Assembly (NCBI RefSeq): GCF_021654455.1
Contig: NZ_AP024276.1
Span: forward strand, 1,736,001 to 1,800,000
Reading direction: 5' to 3'
DNA from: Streptococcus parasuis
Lineage (GTDB): Bacteria; Bacillota; Bacilli; Lactobacillales; Streptococcaceae
DNA length: 64,000 nucleotides
In this document: piece by piece, positions 8,880-17,274 of the stretch
Layout of the letters: each line of letters starts with the position of its first letter
How positions within the stretch are numbered: position 1 is the stretch's first letter
Translations under genes and position numbers: made by a program
Notes under the pieces: model-generated
Databases searched by the model: none
Seen by the model: only the letters and a program-made list of their open reading frames with translations
Told to the model about the DNA's origin: nothing

Positions 8880-8919
8880 TTAACTAGTTAACTATATCAT
8901 AAGATAATTAACCGGTCAA
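8880..8919 (-). promoter_or_regulatory. lmb-htpS promoter with two AdcR-like operators
   Basis: The minus-strand promoter is TTGACC (8914-8919), 17-base spacer, TATAGT (8891-8896). TTAACTAGTTAA (8880-8891), a perfect match to the AdcR consensus TTAACYRGTTAA, lies just after the -10. TTAACCGGTCAA (8908-8919), 11 of 12, overlaps the -35. Two boxes bracketing the promoter predict tight repression when zinc is plentiful. Confidence 0.9.
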
Positions 8920-9010
8920 GTATTTATTTGGATTTTTTACATCAACCAATCCAACATCAAACTATTGCTCAAGAACGAACAAGCCCAGTATTCCTATCTC
9001 TTATAGAGTT

Positions 9011-9057
9011 GAGTTAGATCCATTTCATTCCTATTTGCAAATGGTATTTCCTAACTC
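9011..9057. repeat. Inverted repeat in lmb-tig spacer
   Basis: GAGTTAG (9011-9017) and CTAACTC (9051-9057) form outer arms, and CCATTT (9020-9025) with AAATGG (9039-9044) form inner arms. No T run follows directly. It may be an RNA hairpin or a small intergenic repeat. Confidence 0.5.
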
Positions 9058-9075
9058 TCTACAGTTTCCCAAATA

Positions 9076-9106
9076 AAAAACCCGACCATAGGTCGAGTTT
9101 TATCAT
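9076..9106 (-). terminator. Terminator of tig
   Basis: On the minus strand AAACTCGACC and GGTCGGGTTT pair around a TAT loop and run into T6. It follows the tig stop closely. Confidence 0.85.
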
Positions 9107-9112
9107 AATCAA

Positions 9113-10396
9113 TTATTTTACAGTTGCAGTGCTTGTGATCACTTCTACTGCTTTCTTCACAGCGATATCATGTTTAAGCATTTCTGATGAAAGCAAGTTG
9201 CGAACTTGTTCCACTTCCATGTTGTAGGTTACTGCCAAGTCTTCGATTTCTTTGTTGATTTCTTCTTCAGTTGCTTCAAAGCCTTCTGCTTTAGCTACTG
9301 CTTCAACAACCAAGTTTGTCTTAGTACGTTTTTCAGCATCAGCTTCGTATTGTTTATGCAAGTCATCTTGAGTTGTACCAGTGATTTGGAAGTACATATC
9401 AGGTGATATACCTTGTTGTTGCAAACCACCTAAGAATTCGTTGATTGCACGATGAACTTCTTCGTGAATCATTTCTTCTGGCAATTCAACGATTTCAGCG
9501 TTTTCAACTGCCAATTCAAGAGCTGCTGATTCAACTGCATCATCAAATGCAATTTCTTTTGCTGTTTCTAATTCTTTACGGTATTTCGCTTTCAACTCAT
9601 CAAGAGTTTCAACTTCTTCGTCAATATCTTTAGCTAATTCATCGTCTAAAGCTGGAACTTCTTTTGCTTTTACTTCATGGATTTTTGTTACGAAGAGTGC
9701 TGGTTTACCTGCAAGGTCAGCTGCTTGATAGTCTTCTGGGAAAGTAACTTCAACATTTACTTCTTCACCAGCTGCATGACCTACCAATTGTGCTTCAAAT
9801 CCTGGGATGAATTGACCTGAACCAAGTCCAAGTGAGAAGTTTTCACCTTTACCACCGTCAAATTCAACTCCATCAACAGAACCAACAAAGTCGATGACAA
9901 CAGTGTCACCTTCTTCAGCAGCACCTTCTTTGATAACCAATTCTGCCAAGTTATTGCGTTCACGTTCGATTTTCGCATCTACTTCTTCATCAGATACTTC
10001 TTTAGTTGCTTCTACTGAAACTGTCAAGTTTTTGTAGTCACCCAATTTTACTTCAGGTTTTGTTACAACTTCAGCGTTAATAGTCCAGTCTTGACCTTTT
10101 TCCATAGATACAACGTCGATTTTTGGTTGTGCAACGACTTCAAGACCTGCTTCAGTAACTGCTGCTTCATAAGCTGCTGGTAAAAGAGCGTTAACTACAT
10201 CTTGGTAAAGTGCTTCTTCACCAAATTTTTGGTTGAAAACGGCACGTGGCAAGTGACCTTTACGGAAACCTGGAAGATTGATATCTTTCTTAACTTTGTT
10301 GAAAACGCGGTCCAATTCTGGTTTAATCGCATCTTGACCGATTGTGAAAGTCAATACACCGCGGTTTGTTTCTTTTGCTTCAAATGATACAGACAT
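9113..10396 (-). CDS. tig: Trigger factor (ribosome-associated chaperone, PPIase)
   Basis: A 427-residue trigger factor. The N-terminal ribosome-binding domain carries the [12 protein letters not shown] signature (about 44-55). The central FKBP-type prolyl isomerase domain (about 160-245) includes [14 protein letters not shown], and a long helical C-terminal chaperone domain follows. It binds near the ribosomal exit tunnel and shields nascent chains. It is monocistronic, with its own terminator. Confidence 0.97.
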   Translation of the reverse strand: MSVSFEAKETNRGVLTFTIGQDAIKPELDRVFNKVKKDINLPGFRKGHLPRAVFNQKFGEEALYQDVVNALLPAAYEAAVTEAGLEVVAQPKIDVVSMEKGQDWTINAEVVTKPEVKLGDYKNLTVSVEATKEVSDEEVDAKIERERNNLAELVIKEGAAEEGDTVVIDFVGSVDGVEFDGGKGENFSLGLGSGQFIPGFEAQLVGHAAGEEVNVEVTFPEDYQAADLAGKPALFVTKIHEVKAKEVPALDDELAKDIDEEVETLDELKAKYRKELETAKEIAFDDAVESAALELAVENAEIVELPEEMIHEEVHRAINEFLGGLQQQGISPDMYFQITGTTQDDLHKQYEADAEKRTKTNLVVEAVAKAEGFEATEEEINKEIEDLAVTYNMEVEQVRNLLSSEMLKHDIAVKKAVEVITSTATVK

Positions 10397-10511
10397 TCTG
10401 TCATTCTCCTTAAAATTTTATTGCATACTCTTCATTATAACACAATTAGCAAGGATTTCAACGATTTTATGATTGAGTTTTGGGGAATTGGCAGAGCTGG
10501 AAGCTAATCTT

Positions 10512-11111
10512 CTAATCTGGTTGTTGTCCGTCATGGGCCAACCACTTGCAGTCTGTCAAACTCATTTCGGAAAAGACCGCTTCAAAAGAAGAATCTTCTG
10601 GCGAACAGGCATAGATTCCAAAATGGATTTTACCACTGCCTTCATGTAGGTGACAGATCCGCATCTGCTCAAAATGGACACCGTCTTTAGAGTTTTCGAT
10701 GCAGAAATCACTACCCCGTCGGCTCAAACGGTAATAAATAGACTTGACCGAAGCAGGGATTTCCTGAGTTGCCCAGTCTGAAAAGCCATGATTGGTCACG
10801 ACGCTACCTAGGTGCTGGAAATCTTCATTTTCATACTCAATCGAGCCCTTGATCCAGTTTTCCGAATCCTGATAAACCACGACACCACACTGGTCAAAGC
10901 GGGTATGACTATTGGAAAAATCTGTCTTAACCGTAAAGGAGAAATACTCTTCCTCCGTATCCATCAAGAGCAAGGGAGCATTGTCATTGACAAAATGATA
11001 ATAGGTTTTCTGCCACAAGTCCGTATGGGCTTGGGTTGTGATTCTGATTTCCTTGTCTGAAATCTGGTAGTTTTCTGGCTCTCGCACCCAGTAAAAGTTC
11101 TTTGTGTCCAT
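10512..11111 (-). CDS. DUF1349 concanavalin-like domain protein
   Basis: A 199-residue protein matching the DUF1349 (YoaB/enolase-regulator-like, concanavalin A-like beta sandwich) family, with NFYWVREPE near the start and a central RFDQCGVVVYQDSENWIKGSIEYE region. An in-frame start at 11132 would add 7 residues and overlap the preceding gene. I chose 11111 because AAGGAG lies 7 bases upstream. It begins one base after the esterase stop, so it is the last gene of a three-gene operon. The fold suggests carbohydrate binding; the function is unknown. Confidence 0.85.
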   Translation of the reverse strand: MDTKNFYWVREPENYQISDKEIRITTQAHTDLWQKTYYHFVNDNAPLLLMDTEEEYFSFTVKTDFSNSHTRFDQCGVVVYQDSENWIKGSIEYENEDFQHLGSVVTNHGFSDWATQEIPASVKSIYYRLSRRGSDFCIENSKDGVHFEQMRICHLHEGSGKIHFGIYACSPEDSSFEAVFSEMSLTDCKWLAHDGQQPD

Positions 11112-11112
11112 G

Positions 11113-12132
11113 TTACTCCTTAGTTCGTTCATCTATAAAAGCCAACATCCGCTCAAATGCTTTGGCAGACACAGGGTCTGTTCGTAAATTCGCCACAAAA
11201 CCATGTGGCTTTTCAAGCCCTTCTTCTGCTAAAGGATCGACCAATTCATTTTCAACTCCCGCTTGCTTCAAGGCCTTATTGAGCGACACCATATCTGTCC
11301 GATACTCGCTTCCCAACAGGAAACTAGCTGGGTAGTCCTTGTTCACATGGGAAATCGGGTTATAGGCATTGATTTCTTCCTCACTTAGATAAATGGTTTC
11401 TGAAACATAATTTCCAACCAAGAGCTTCGTGCTTAAGCTAAACTTGGCGTAATCTAAGGGAGCGTCGTCGATAACCAGAACCTTGACATGTTCTTTTGCA
11501 ATACTTGGTTCAATGTTCAATAGCTGAGCGTAATCATTGTTGGCTAAGAGGCTACCGTATTGTGCTACCATGATGGCACCTGCTGATGAGCCCATTAAGA
11601 CGACATTGTCCATGTTCAAATGGTATTCTTCAGCGTGTTCCTTTATATAGGCGATAGCCTGATTCATCTGAATCACAGGCGTTGGGAAATGGTGATCTGG
11701 CACAAGCGCATAGTCAACATTGACAACATTATATCCTTTTGACACGATATCGTCAATGAGATAGGTGGCTTGGCTGGCAGCCAGAGGGTCCCCCATATTT
11801 TTACTCCCTCCAAAGAATCCACCACCGTGGAAATAGAAGAGGGTTGGACGGTCAGCTTCAAGATTTTGGTCTGGATAAGTAATATCTAAAAAGCTGTTAG
11901 GGTAGTCCTTGCTATAGGCAATCTCACTTTTCAAATACTGACCATTTTCTTTCAAGCCGTCAATGGAATCATAAAGGGGACTGTAAGAGTTCGGTGAACT
12001 CTCCTTGTACATAAACGATTGAATGACTCCGACTACCAACTGCGGATGATTGGTAACGGACACATAAGCAATGATACCAAGACTAGCTACAATCCCAAGG
12101 ATCCATAAGATGATTTTTTTAATTTTTTTCAT
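11113..12132 (-). CDS. Membrane-anchored alpha/beta hydrolase (esterase-like)
   Basis: A 339-residue protein with an N-terminal membrane or signal anchor (residues 1-25, KKIKKIILWILGIVASLG) and an alpha/beta-hydrolase domain. The oxyanion-hole motif HGGGFFGGS and nucleophile motif GSSAGA are typical of the hormone-sensitive-lipase/acetyl-esterase group, with a candidate acid Asp and a His near the end (KPHGFV). It probably removes acyl groups from an extracellular substrate. It sits between two other genes of a tightly packed operon divergent from a TetR regulator. Confidence 0.88.
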   Translation of the reverse strand: MKKIKKIILWILGIVASLGIIAYVSVTNHPQLVVGVIQSFMYKESSPNSYSPLYDSIDGLKENGQYLKSEIAYSKDYPNSFLDITYPDQNLEADRPTLFYFHGGGFFGGSKNMGDPLAASQATYLIDDIVSKGYNVVNVDYALVPDHHFPTPVIQMNQAIAYIKEHAEEYHLNMDNVVLMGSSAGAIMVAQYGSLLANNDYAQLLNIEPSIAKEHVKVLVIDDAPLDYAKFSLSTKLLVGNYVSETIYLSEEEINAYNPISHVNKDYPASFLLGSEYRTDMVSLNKALKQAGVENELVDPLAEEGLEKPHGFVANLRTDPVSAKAFERMLAFIDERTKE

Positions 12133-12141
12133 TTTGTTCTC

Positions 12142-13260
12142 CTAATCTAATAGTTCTAATCCATAGCTGTTTACTTGTCCATTGACAGCATCATCCAGCC
12201 ATTCTGCCACACTCTTATCTTGAGCCATTGGTGTGAAAAAAGTTGAAAAGTTAATGGTTGTGTGCTGAGTAGCGGTAGTTTTTTCATCTTGCCCATGGTT
12301 CCAGATAAAAATACCCACTCCCTCAATCTGAGTTTGAAGCTCTTGTACCATCTGTTTGAGCCTGATTTGAAAGTCATCACTGCTCGCTTTTGTTGCATCA
12401 GCTAGCTGCCCTTGGTCAATATAGGCCTGATATTGCTGAAGAATCCCATCTCGATAGGAAATATCAAACAATATCTTAACCCGATCCCCTCGCTTCTCAT
12501 GGAGGGCTACTAAGCTATCCAAAACAAGATTGTCTGAATGCAGACGGTCACTAATGGAAGTCGGTGTTTTCCAGACATTTTCCGCAATGCTTTTCCAATT
12601 ATCATGTCTCAAAAAGGCACTGTCAACTGCAACCGTGATATTCTCTGCAGTTGGAAATTGTGAAATCACTCCGTCCGCAAGCAATGACGTTGCAAACCCG
12701 CCAGCTGAAAATCCAGTTACCAGAAGCGTATCTGGATTACCTATGTGAGACTTGGCAGCTGCTAAAATGCTCATCAGATTGGAATAACCTTGGTGATGGA
12801 CTACTTGCTCTTTTCCGTTATCATCTATATAAGAAAAGTTTTGGGTCCCTGCATGAAAATCTCCTGTCCCATACGGAAGCACAATCATAGTCCAGTCCTT
12901 AAATGGATTGTCTTCCTGCGGACTTCCAATTCCCCAAGTTGCGACATAATCTTGATGGCCAGTTGTGGTCGCAAAATAACGTGTGCCACCACTAGCAGTC
13001 TCTTCATTGATACTCACACCACCACCGAAGAAATAGACCATCACCTTATCCTTCTCTTTACCGATACGAAGCAGGCCATGTGCCTGATTGCCCTGAGAAT
13101 CTACAACCCCTTCGGGACTGAGGCGGTACCATTCATTCACTTGTGGGGTCTGGTCAACAAGCTCAGGAGCTGACCAGCCAAATGTCTTTTTGTAGGCAAT
13201 AAAACCAAGCAAGGCTAGAACAACTGTTACAGCCGCTACTATTTTCCAAACTTTTTTCAT
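12142..13260 (-). CDS. Pectinacetylesterase-like secreted hydrolase
   Basis: A 372-residue protein with an N-terminal hydrophobic anchor (KKVWKIVAAVTVVLALLGF) and a pectinacetylesterase/Notum-like alpha/beta-hydrolase domain. It shows a glycine-rich FFGGGVS region, the nucleophile motif TGFSAGGFA and a late WNHGQDE segment for the acid and His. I chose the start at 13260, which begins the signal anchor; a longer in-frame start at 13302 would add 14 residues. It is the first gene of the hydrolase operon. In bacteria this family probably deacetylates polysaccharides; the substrate is not known. Confidence 0.85.
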   Translation of the reverse strand: MKKVWKIVAAVTVVLALLGFIAYKKTFGWSAPELVDQTPQVNEWYRLSPEGVVDSQGNQAHGLLRIGKEKDKVMVYFFGGGVSINEETASGGTRYFATTTGHQDYVATWGIGSPQEDNPFKDWTMIVLPYGTGDFHAGTQNFSYIDDNGKEQVVHHQGYSNLMSILAAAKSHIGNPDTLLVTGFSAGGFATSLLADGVISQFPTAENITVAVDSAFLRHDNWKSIAENVWKTPTSISDRLHSDNLVLDSLVALHEKRGDRVKILFDISYRDGILQQYQAYIDQGQLADATKASSDDFQIRLKQMVQELQTQIEGVGIFIWNHGQDEKTTATQHTTINFSTFFTPMAQDKSVAEWLDDAVNGQVNSYGLELLD

Positions 13261-13295
13261 ACTTTCTTTTTTCTGTCCTTTATGGTATATTTTTA

Positions 13296-13309
13296 GAAAC
13301 AAGTGTTTC
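13296..13309. promoter_or_regulatory. Palindromic operator candidate for the TetR regulator
   Basis: GAAACA-AG-TGTTTC is a perfect 6-bp inverted repeat with a 2-bp centre in the divergent spacer between the hydrolase operon and the TetR gene. The half-site GTGTTTCG recurs at 13392-13400, just before the regulator's start codon. Binding by this TetR is inferred. Confidence 0.6.
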
Positions 13310-13401
13310 GTTTTTTATTAGTATAGCAGATGAACAGTGGGAAAACTAGTCCCAGCTCTGCTATTTGCCCAAAAGGAAACAAAGGAAAGGAAGTGTTTCG
13401 C

Positions 13402-13911
13402 ATGGAAAGAGTGAAGCGGAAAGAGTCATTATTTGTGGAGAGTGTCGTGGAGGCTCTGTGGGAGTTGCTGGAAGACAAATCTTTTGAAAAGATTAGTGTG
13501 TCTGAGTTGGTGGAGCGAGCGGGCATCGGTCGAGTTACCTTTTACCGAAACTTTTCTAATAAGGAAGAGGTGCTCAAACGGTCCTTCAACTTGGAATTGC
13601 TAGCCTGGTTGACCGAGCGACAGATAGACTTGTCGGATTGGTCAGATGCTCATCTCTTACTAGCTTTACGGCAATTTTTTGACTTTTGGAATGAGCAACA
13701 AGATAAGATTCGCTTATTGACAGCCAACCACTTGGACTACTTGCTCGAGGAGGTCTTGGACAGCTACTTCAAAGAGAGGCTGGGGGACTTGACCGATGAT
13801 TTTCACCTGCAATTTATAGTAGGTGGATTTTTCCGAGTGCTCAAAACCTGGGTTGCTAGAGGCTGTAAGGAAAGCCCTGATGACATCATGCAGTTGATGG
13901 GAGAGCAATAG
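13402..13911 (+). CDS. TetR/AcrR family transcriptional regulator
   Basis: A 169-residue regulator with an N-terminal TetR HTH (residues about 10-55, ISVSELVERAGIGRVTFYRNFSNKEEVL) and a C-terminal helical domain of the streptococcal dihydroxyacetone-kinase-regulator-like type. A longer frame from 13330 adds 24 residues without a domain; the ATG at 13402 follows GGAAGTG and fits the family. It is divergent from the hydrolase operon, which it most likely controls through the palindrome in the shared spacer. The ligand is unknown. Confidence 0.92.
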   Translation: MERVKRKESLFVESVVEALWELLEDKSFEKISVSELVERAGIGRVTFYRNFSNKEEVLKRSFNLELLAWLTERQIDLSDWSDAHLLLALRQFFDFWNEQQDKIRLLTANHLDYLLEEVLDSYFKERLGDLTDDFHLQFIVGGFFRVLKTWVARGCKESPDDIMQLMGEQ

Positions 13912-13945
13912 AGCAAGCTTGTCAGCATTCCTAACCAGACCAAGC

Positions 13946-13993
13946 AAAAAAAGACTTAGACAACTGTTTTTAGTCACTCTAAGTCTTTTTTGT
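13946..13993. terminator. Bidirectional terminator between convergent genes
   Basis: AAAAAAGACTTAG and CTAAGTCTTTTTT form a 13-bp stem between the TetR gene (plus) and the Rrf2 gene (minus). Confidence 0.85.
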
Positions 13994-14022
13994 ATATAGT
14001 GGCATTGTGAAAAGATGACAAT

Positions 14023-14472
14023 TTAAGTCCTTTTCACTTTTTCTTCAATGGCTTTTTCTAGGTCAACCAGAACATCAGACATGTACATGGTTTTCAATTC
14101 TTTCTCCATAGCTGTCTGGACCTGGACTAGTTTGTCGTCCACAGCAGCATGGATATTCCCCCCCACGATACAGTCGGGATGGGGATTTTCATGAAAGTTG
14201 AACAAGCCTTTCTTATCAATATTGTCAACCGTAACAAAGATGTCATAAAGGCTAATGTCATCAAGTGGCTTTGCTAAACGAAAACCGCCGCTGCCCTGCT
14301 TGGCATCTACAATTCCCGCATCCTTCAAACCAGATAAAACCGAGCGAATGATAACAGGATTGGCTTGAATGCTGTTTGCCAAAACCTTACTGGTAACACG
14401 TTGCTGGTCTTGAAAGAGATGGATAAAGGCCAAGGCGTGAATGGCAATGGTAAATTTATTTGAAATCTGCAT
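14023..14472 (-). CDS. Rrf2 family transcriptional regulator
   Basis: A 149-residue Rrf2 protein. The N-terminal winged helix (residues 1-75) includes RVTSKVLANSIQANPVIIRSVL and GGFRLAKP. Only one Cys is visible (HPDCIVGG), so it lacks the three-Cys set used for an iron-sulphur cluster and may instead sense thiol oxidation or electrophiles. It follows an NAD(P)H-binding oxidoreductase by 9 bases and is probably in that operon. A second Rrf2 gene lies 2.8 kb upstream at the head of the same redox cluster. Confidence 0.9.
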   Translation of the reverse strand: MQISNKFTIAIHALAFIHLFQDQQRVTSKVLANSIQANPVIIRSVLSGLKDAGIVDAKQGSGGFRLAKPLDDISLYDIFVTVDNIDKKGLFNFHENPHPDCIVGGNIHAAVDDKLVQVQTAMEKELKTMYMSDVLVDLEKAIEEKVKRT

Positions 14473-14481
14473 AAAAACCTT

Positions 14482-15111
14482 TTACTCGCTGACAAGGCTG
14501 ATACGTGCTTTGAGATGATCGCCTGATGCAATCTCGTCAATCATACCAATAGCATAATCTGCATAGGAAATAACACTTTCTCCCTTGCTGTTCAAGACCA
14601 ACTCTTCACCGCCAAGAATATAGCGACCTGTCCGTTCGCCGTCTGCTTGGAAATCACCTGCCGGGCTTACATAGGTCCAGTTGACATCATCTACTTGACG
14701 AAGGGCCTCAAGTGCTTCCTTGTGAGCATTTAGCACAGGCAATACTTCCGCTGGAAACTCTGTCACATCTGCCACAGTCAAGGTACGCTCTGGATTAACA
14801 TACAGGCTTGCTGCTCCACCAACCACCAGCAAACGTGTTTGTGAATCTTTTAGGATAGACGCCAAATGTTTGGCTGCATCAGGAACCATATGCACAGTGT
14901 CTGCTGTCCAGGCACCTACTGCATCCACTACCGCATCAAAACCAATCACATCATCGGCTGTCAGATCAAAAACATCCTTTTGAAGAACCTGCTGTGCGAC
15001 TGTCTTATTTTCACCACGAACGATAGCCGTTACTTCAAAACCACGTGCTACCGCTTCTTTTACAATCAAGCTACCTGCTTTACCATTTGCTGCTACTACT
15101 GCTATTTTCAT
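14482..15111 (-). CDS. NAD(P)H-binding NmrA/SDR-like oxidoreductase
   Basis: A 209-residue Rossmann protein of the atypical SDR (NmrA/YwnB-like) group. The nucleotide-binding motif AANGKAG sits at residues 8-14, and a DAVVDAVGAW strand marks the second part of the fold. The reaction is unknown; relatives are induced by oxidative or electrophile stress. It is followed closely by an Rrf2 regulator and preceded by a dyad (15138-15160) that may be that regulator's site. Confidence 0.88.
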   Translation of the reverse strand: MKIAVVAANGKAGSLIVKEAVARGFEVTAIVRGENKTVAQQVLQKDVFDLTADDVIGFDAVVDAVGAWTADTVHMVPDAAKHLASILKDSQTRLLVVGGAASLYVNPERTLTVADVTEFPAEVLPVLNAHKEALEALRQVDDVNWTYVSPAGDFQADGERTGRYILGGEELVLNSKGESVISYADYAIGMIDEIASGDHLKARISLVSE

Positions 15112-15137
15112 TTTCTTTTCCTCCGAAATGTTTTTTG

Positions 15138-15160
15138 TTGTAAATTATTTTGTTACAACT
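15138..15160. promoter_or_regulatory. Inverted repeat upstream of the NmrA-Rrf2 pair
   Basis: GTTGTAA and TTACAAC flank a 9-base AT-rich centre in the 76-base spacer before the oxidoreductase gene. Position and symmetry suit an Rrf2 operator. It differs from the site at 17223-17241. Function is inferred. Confidence 0.5.
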
Positions 15161-15187
15161 TTTTTTTGAAATTGTTGGCAGGTTCAT

Positions 15188-15334
15188 TTATTGTTGAATA
15201 TCACTGAGGGCTACACGGAGCTTTTCGCTATTTCGCCCGTGCAAGATCACTTCACGACCTTCACCAGCCAGTTTCATGGCTAAGTGTTTGCCGATTCCAT
15301 CCGTCGATCCTGTGATTAAAATGGTTTTAGGCAT
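15188..15334 (-). pseudogene. Truncated short-chain dehydrogenase (SDR)
   Basis: A 48-codon frame starting [19 protein letters not shown] contains the full TGxxxGIG cofactor motif and the first beta-alpha-beta unit of a classical SDR, including LHGRN, then stops at SDIQQ. Classical SDRs are about 230-280 residues and need the YxxxK catalytic pair, which is absent. It overlaps the end of the upstream alpha/beta hydrolase by 8 bases, so it was once translationally coupled. The rest of the gene seems deleted, and the NmrA gene now follows 76 bases later. Confidence 0.8.
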
Positions 15335-16172
15335 TGGTTTCCTCCAAAAAGGCTAGTAAGGCTTTCGAAAACTCTTCTGCATTTTGGAAGATCGAGCCGT
15401 GTCCTGCATTTGGATAGATGATCAGTTGGCTATTTTTGATCTTCTCATGCATGGTATAAGAATTTTCTGTTGGAACCTGCATGTCCTTATCACCGTTGAC
15501 GATAAGAGTTGGTTGGGTGATAAAGGTCATATCATCTTGCGGCTCTCTTCCCCAGCGTTTGATAGTTTTCAGCTGTGTCAAAAATCCTGGAACATTCATG
15601 TCCTTGTCTGCATGAGCAGCACTTCTTTGCCCCATACGACCCAAGACTTTTTCTGCCTCCAAGCGACCTGCTTCATCATGATTGTAGAAAATGTAGCGTT
15701 TTGGATCCACACGCTCCAAACCAGCCTTCAGCATATAGCGGAAGGTTTTCCCAGTCACCTTATCGACTTCAAAACCACCACGAGGACCTGTACCTGCTAA
15801 AATCAAGCGGTTTACCAATTGACTATCCAGACGAACGATTTCTTGAGCAATAAAGCCACCCATAGACAGACCGAGCAAATTGATTTTCTCATGTCCCAAA
15901 GCCTTGATAATAGAAACAGCCTGCTCAGCCATTCCTGGAATAGTCGGAGCCACCTTGCCTTGACTAGCTCCTACGCCAGGAAGGTCTAGGACAATCACAT
16001 GATGCTGTTCAGCCAGCAAATCCAGCAATTTGGGATCCCAGTTGTCCAAGGTCGCCGCTAGGTGAACTAGCATGACCAAAGGGATGTCAGACTTGCTCTT
16101 GCTGAGCTCACGGTAGGCAATTTTATTGTTTGAAACGGTGACGTATTGGTTTTTAGTTGTAATATATGACAT
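15327..16172 (-). CDS. Alpha/beta hydrolase
   Basis: A 281-residue cytosolic alpha/beta hydrolase of the haloperoxidase/lactonase-like group. [13 protein letters not shown] forms the oxyanion region, GLSMGGF carries the nucleophile Ser, and a late DKDMQVP and GHGSIFQN supply the acid and the His. It follows the quinone-type oxidoreductase by 26 bases. The substrate is unknown. The cluster may detoxify a small carbonyl or quinone compound, which is inference from gene content. Confidence 0.88.
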   Translation of the reverse strand: MSYITTKNQYVTVSNNKIAYRELSKSKSDIPLVMLVHLAATLDNWDPKLLDLLAEQHHVIVLDLPGVGASQGKVAPTIPGMAEQAVSIIKALGHEKINLLGLSMGGFIAQEIVRLDSQLVNRLILAGTGPRGGFEVDKVTGKTFRYMLKAGLERVDPKRYIFYNHDEAGRLEAEKVLGRMGQRSAAHADKDMNVPGFLTQLKTIKRWGREPQDDMTFITQPTLIVNGDKDMQVPTENSYTMHEKIKNSQLIIYPNAGHGSIFQNAEEFSKALLAFLEETNA

Positions 16173-16198
16173 GATGTTTCCTTGTATATTCTATTGTT

Positions 16199-17200
16199 TT
16201 AGTTGAAACTGAGGACGGTTTTTCCGCGTGAACGACCATTGGCAACCTTATCAAGTGCTGCATTGACTTCTTCAAATGGATAAACTGTATCGATAGATGG
16301 TTTGATTTCGAGCTTGCTGAAAATGTCTGCTACTTCTTGCAGTTGGCGACCATTGCTCTCTACGAAAATGAAATGGTAGTGAACACCGTATTTCTTAGCC
16401 ATTTTGTCAAATGAACGACCAGCTAGGCCAAACAAGATTTGTTTCCATTTTGGCAAATTCATACGTTTGGCAAATTCACCATTTGGCATGGCACGAAGGG
16501 AAATCAGCTGTCCACCTTTTTTCATAATGGACATTTGTTTCTCTGTTTCTGCACCACCAAGTGTGTCCAAGACGTAGTCAACATTGCTAAGTGTTTTGGT
16601 GTAATCTTCTGTCTTGTAATCGATAAACCGGTCTGCACCCAATGACAACACCCGTTCTGCATTTGCCCCATCACCATTTGTGATAACGGTCAAGCCCTTG
16701 GCTTTGGCAATTGGAATAGCCATACCGCCAACACCACCAGTTCCGCCTGAGATGAAGATGGTCTTGCCTGCCTCAGCACCCATGAGGTCAAGGGCCTGCA
16801 TGATGGTCAAGGCTGTCAGAGGAACAGCTGCCGCTTCTTCATCTGTCAAGTAGGTAGGAACCTTAGCAAGAGCCTGAGCGTCAACCGCTACATACTCAGC
16901 AAAAGCACCGATACTATCAAGCGGAAGTCGACCGAAGACACGATCACCTGCTACAAATGTCGTCACGCTTGAACCTACTTCTTCAATCAAGCCAACTAGT
17001 TCATTTCCAGCCGTTTGTGGCAATTTATAAGGAACAATCAATTTCACATCTCCGCGTGAAATCATGTTGTCCAAGGGGTTAACGCCTGCTGCGGTTACTT
17101 TGACAAGGACTTGGTTAGGCTTGATTTGTGGTTTAGCAATTTCTGTAAGGTTAAGGGTGATGTTGTTTTTGTTATAAGATGTGTGTTGTGCTGCTTTCAT
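16199..17200 (-). CDS. NADP-dependent quinone-type oxidoreductase (MDR family)
   Basis: A 333-residue medium-chain dehydrogenase/reductase. The N-terminal GroES-like domain lacks the zinc-binding Cys set, and the Rossmann domain carries the glycine-rich ISGGTGGVGGMA motif near residue 150, as in quinone oxidoreductase/zeta-crystallin. It uses NADPH to reduce quinones or enones. It heads the redox operon and has a 19-bp palindrome in its promoter region, next to an Rrf2 regulator gene. Confidence 0.9.
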   Translation of the reverse strand: MKAAQHTSYNKNNITLNLTEIAKPQIKPNQVLVKVTAAGVNPLDNMISRGDVKLIVPYKLPQTAGNELVGLIEEVGSSVTTFVAGDRVFGRLPLDSIGAFAEYVAVDAQALAKVPTYLTDEEAAAVPLTALTIMQALDLMGAEAGKTIFISGGTGGVGGMAIPIAKAKGLTVITNGDGANAERVLSLGADRFIDYKTEDYTKTLSNVDYVLDTLGGAETEKQMSIMKKGGQLISLRAMPNGEFAKRMNLPKWKQILFGLAGRSFDKMAKKYGVHYHFIFVESNGRQLQEVADIFSKLEIKPSIDTVYPFEEVNAALDKVANGRSRGKTVLSFN

Positions 17201-17222
17201 GGTTTACTCCTTTTATTTTACA

Positions 17223-17241
17223 ACTTGTATCTGATACAAGT
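17223..17241. promoter_or_regulatory. Perfect 19-bp palindrome, Rrf2 operator candidate
   Basis: ACTTGTATC-T-GATACAAGT lies in the spacer between the Rrf2 gene and the oxidoreductase. Related half-sites, CTTGTATCA and GGAACAAGT, recur at 17724-17751 upstream of the Rrf2 gene itself, which suggests autoregulation as well as control of the downstream operon. Confidence 0.7.
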
Positions 17242-17274
17242 ATAATTGTTGTTTTTAGAAAATCTGACACTTGG

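Noticed and set aside
12790..13173. 127-codon plus-strand ORF opposite the pectinacetylesterase gene
   Set aside because: It is fully antisense to a gene with a clear catalytic motif and has no start signals.
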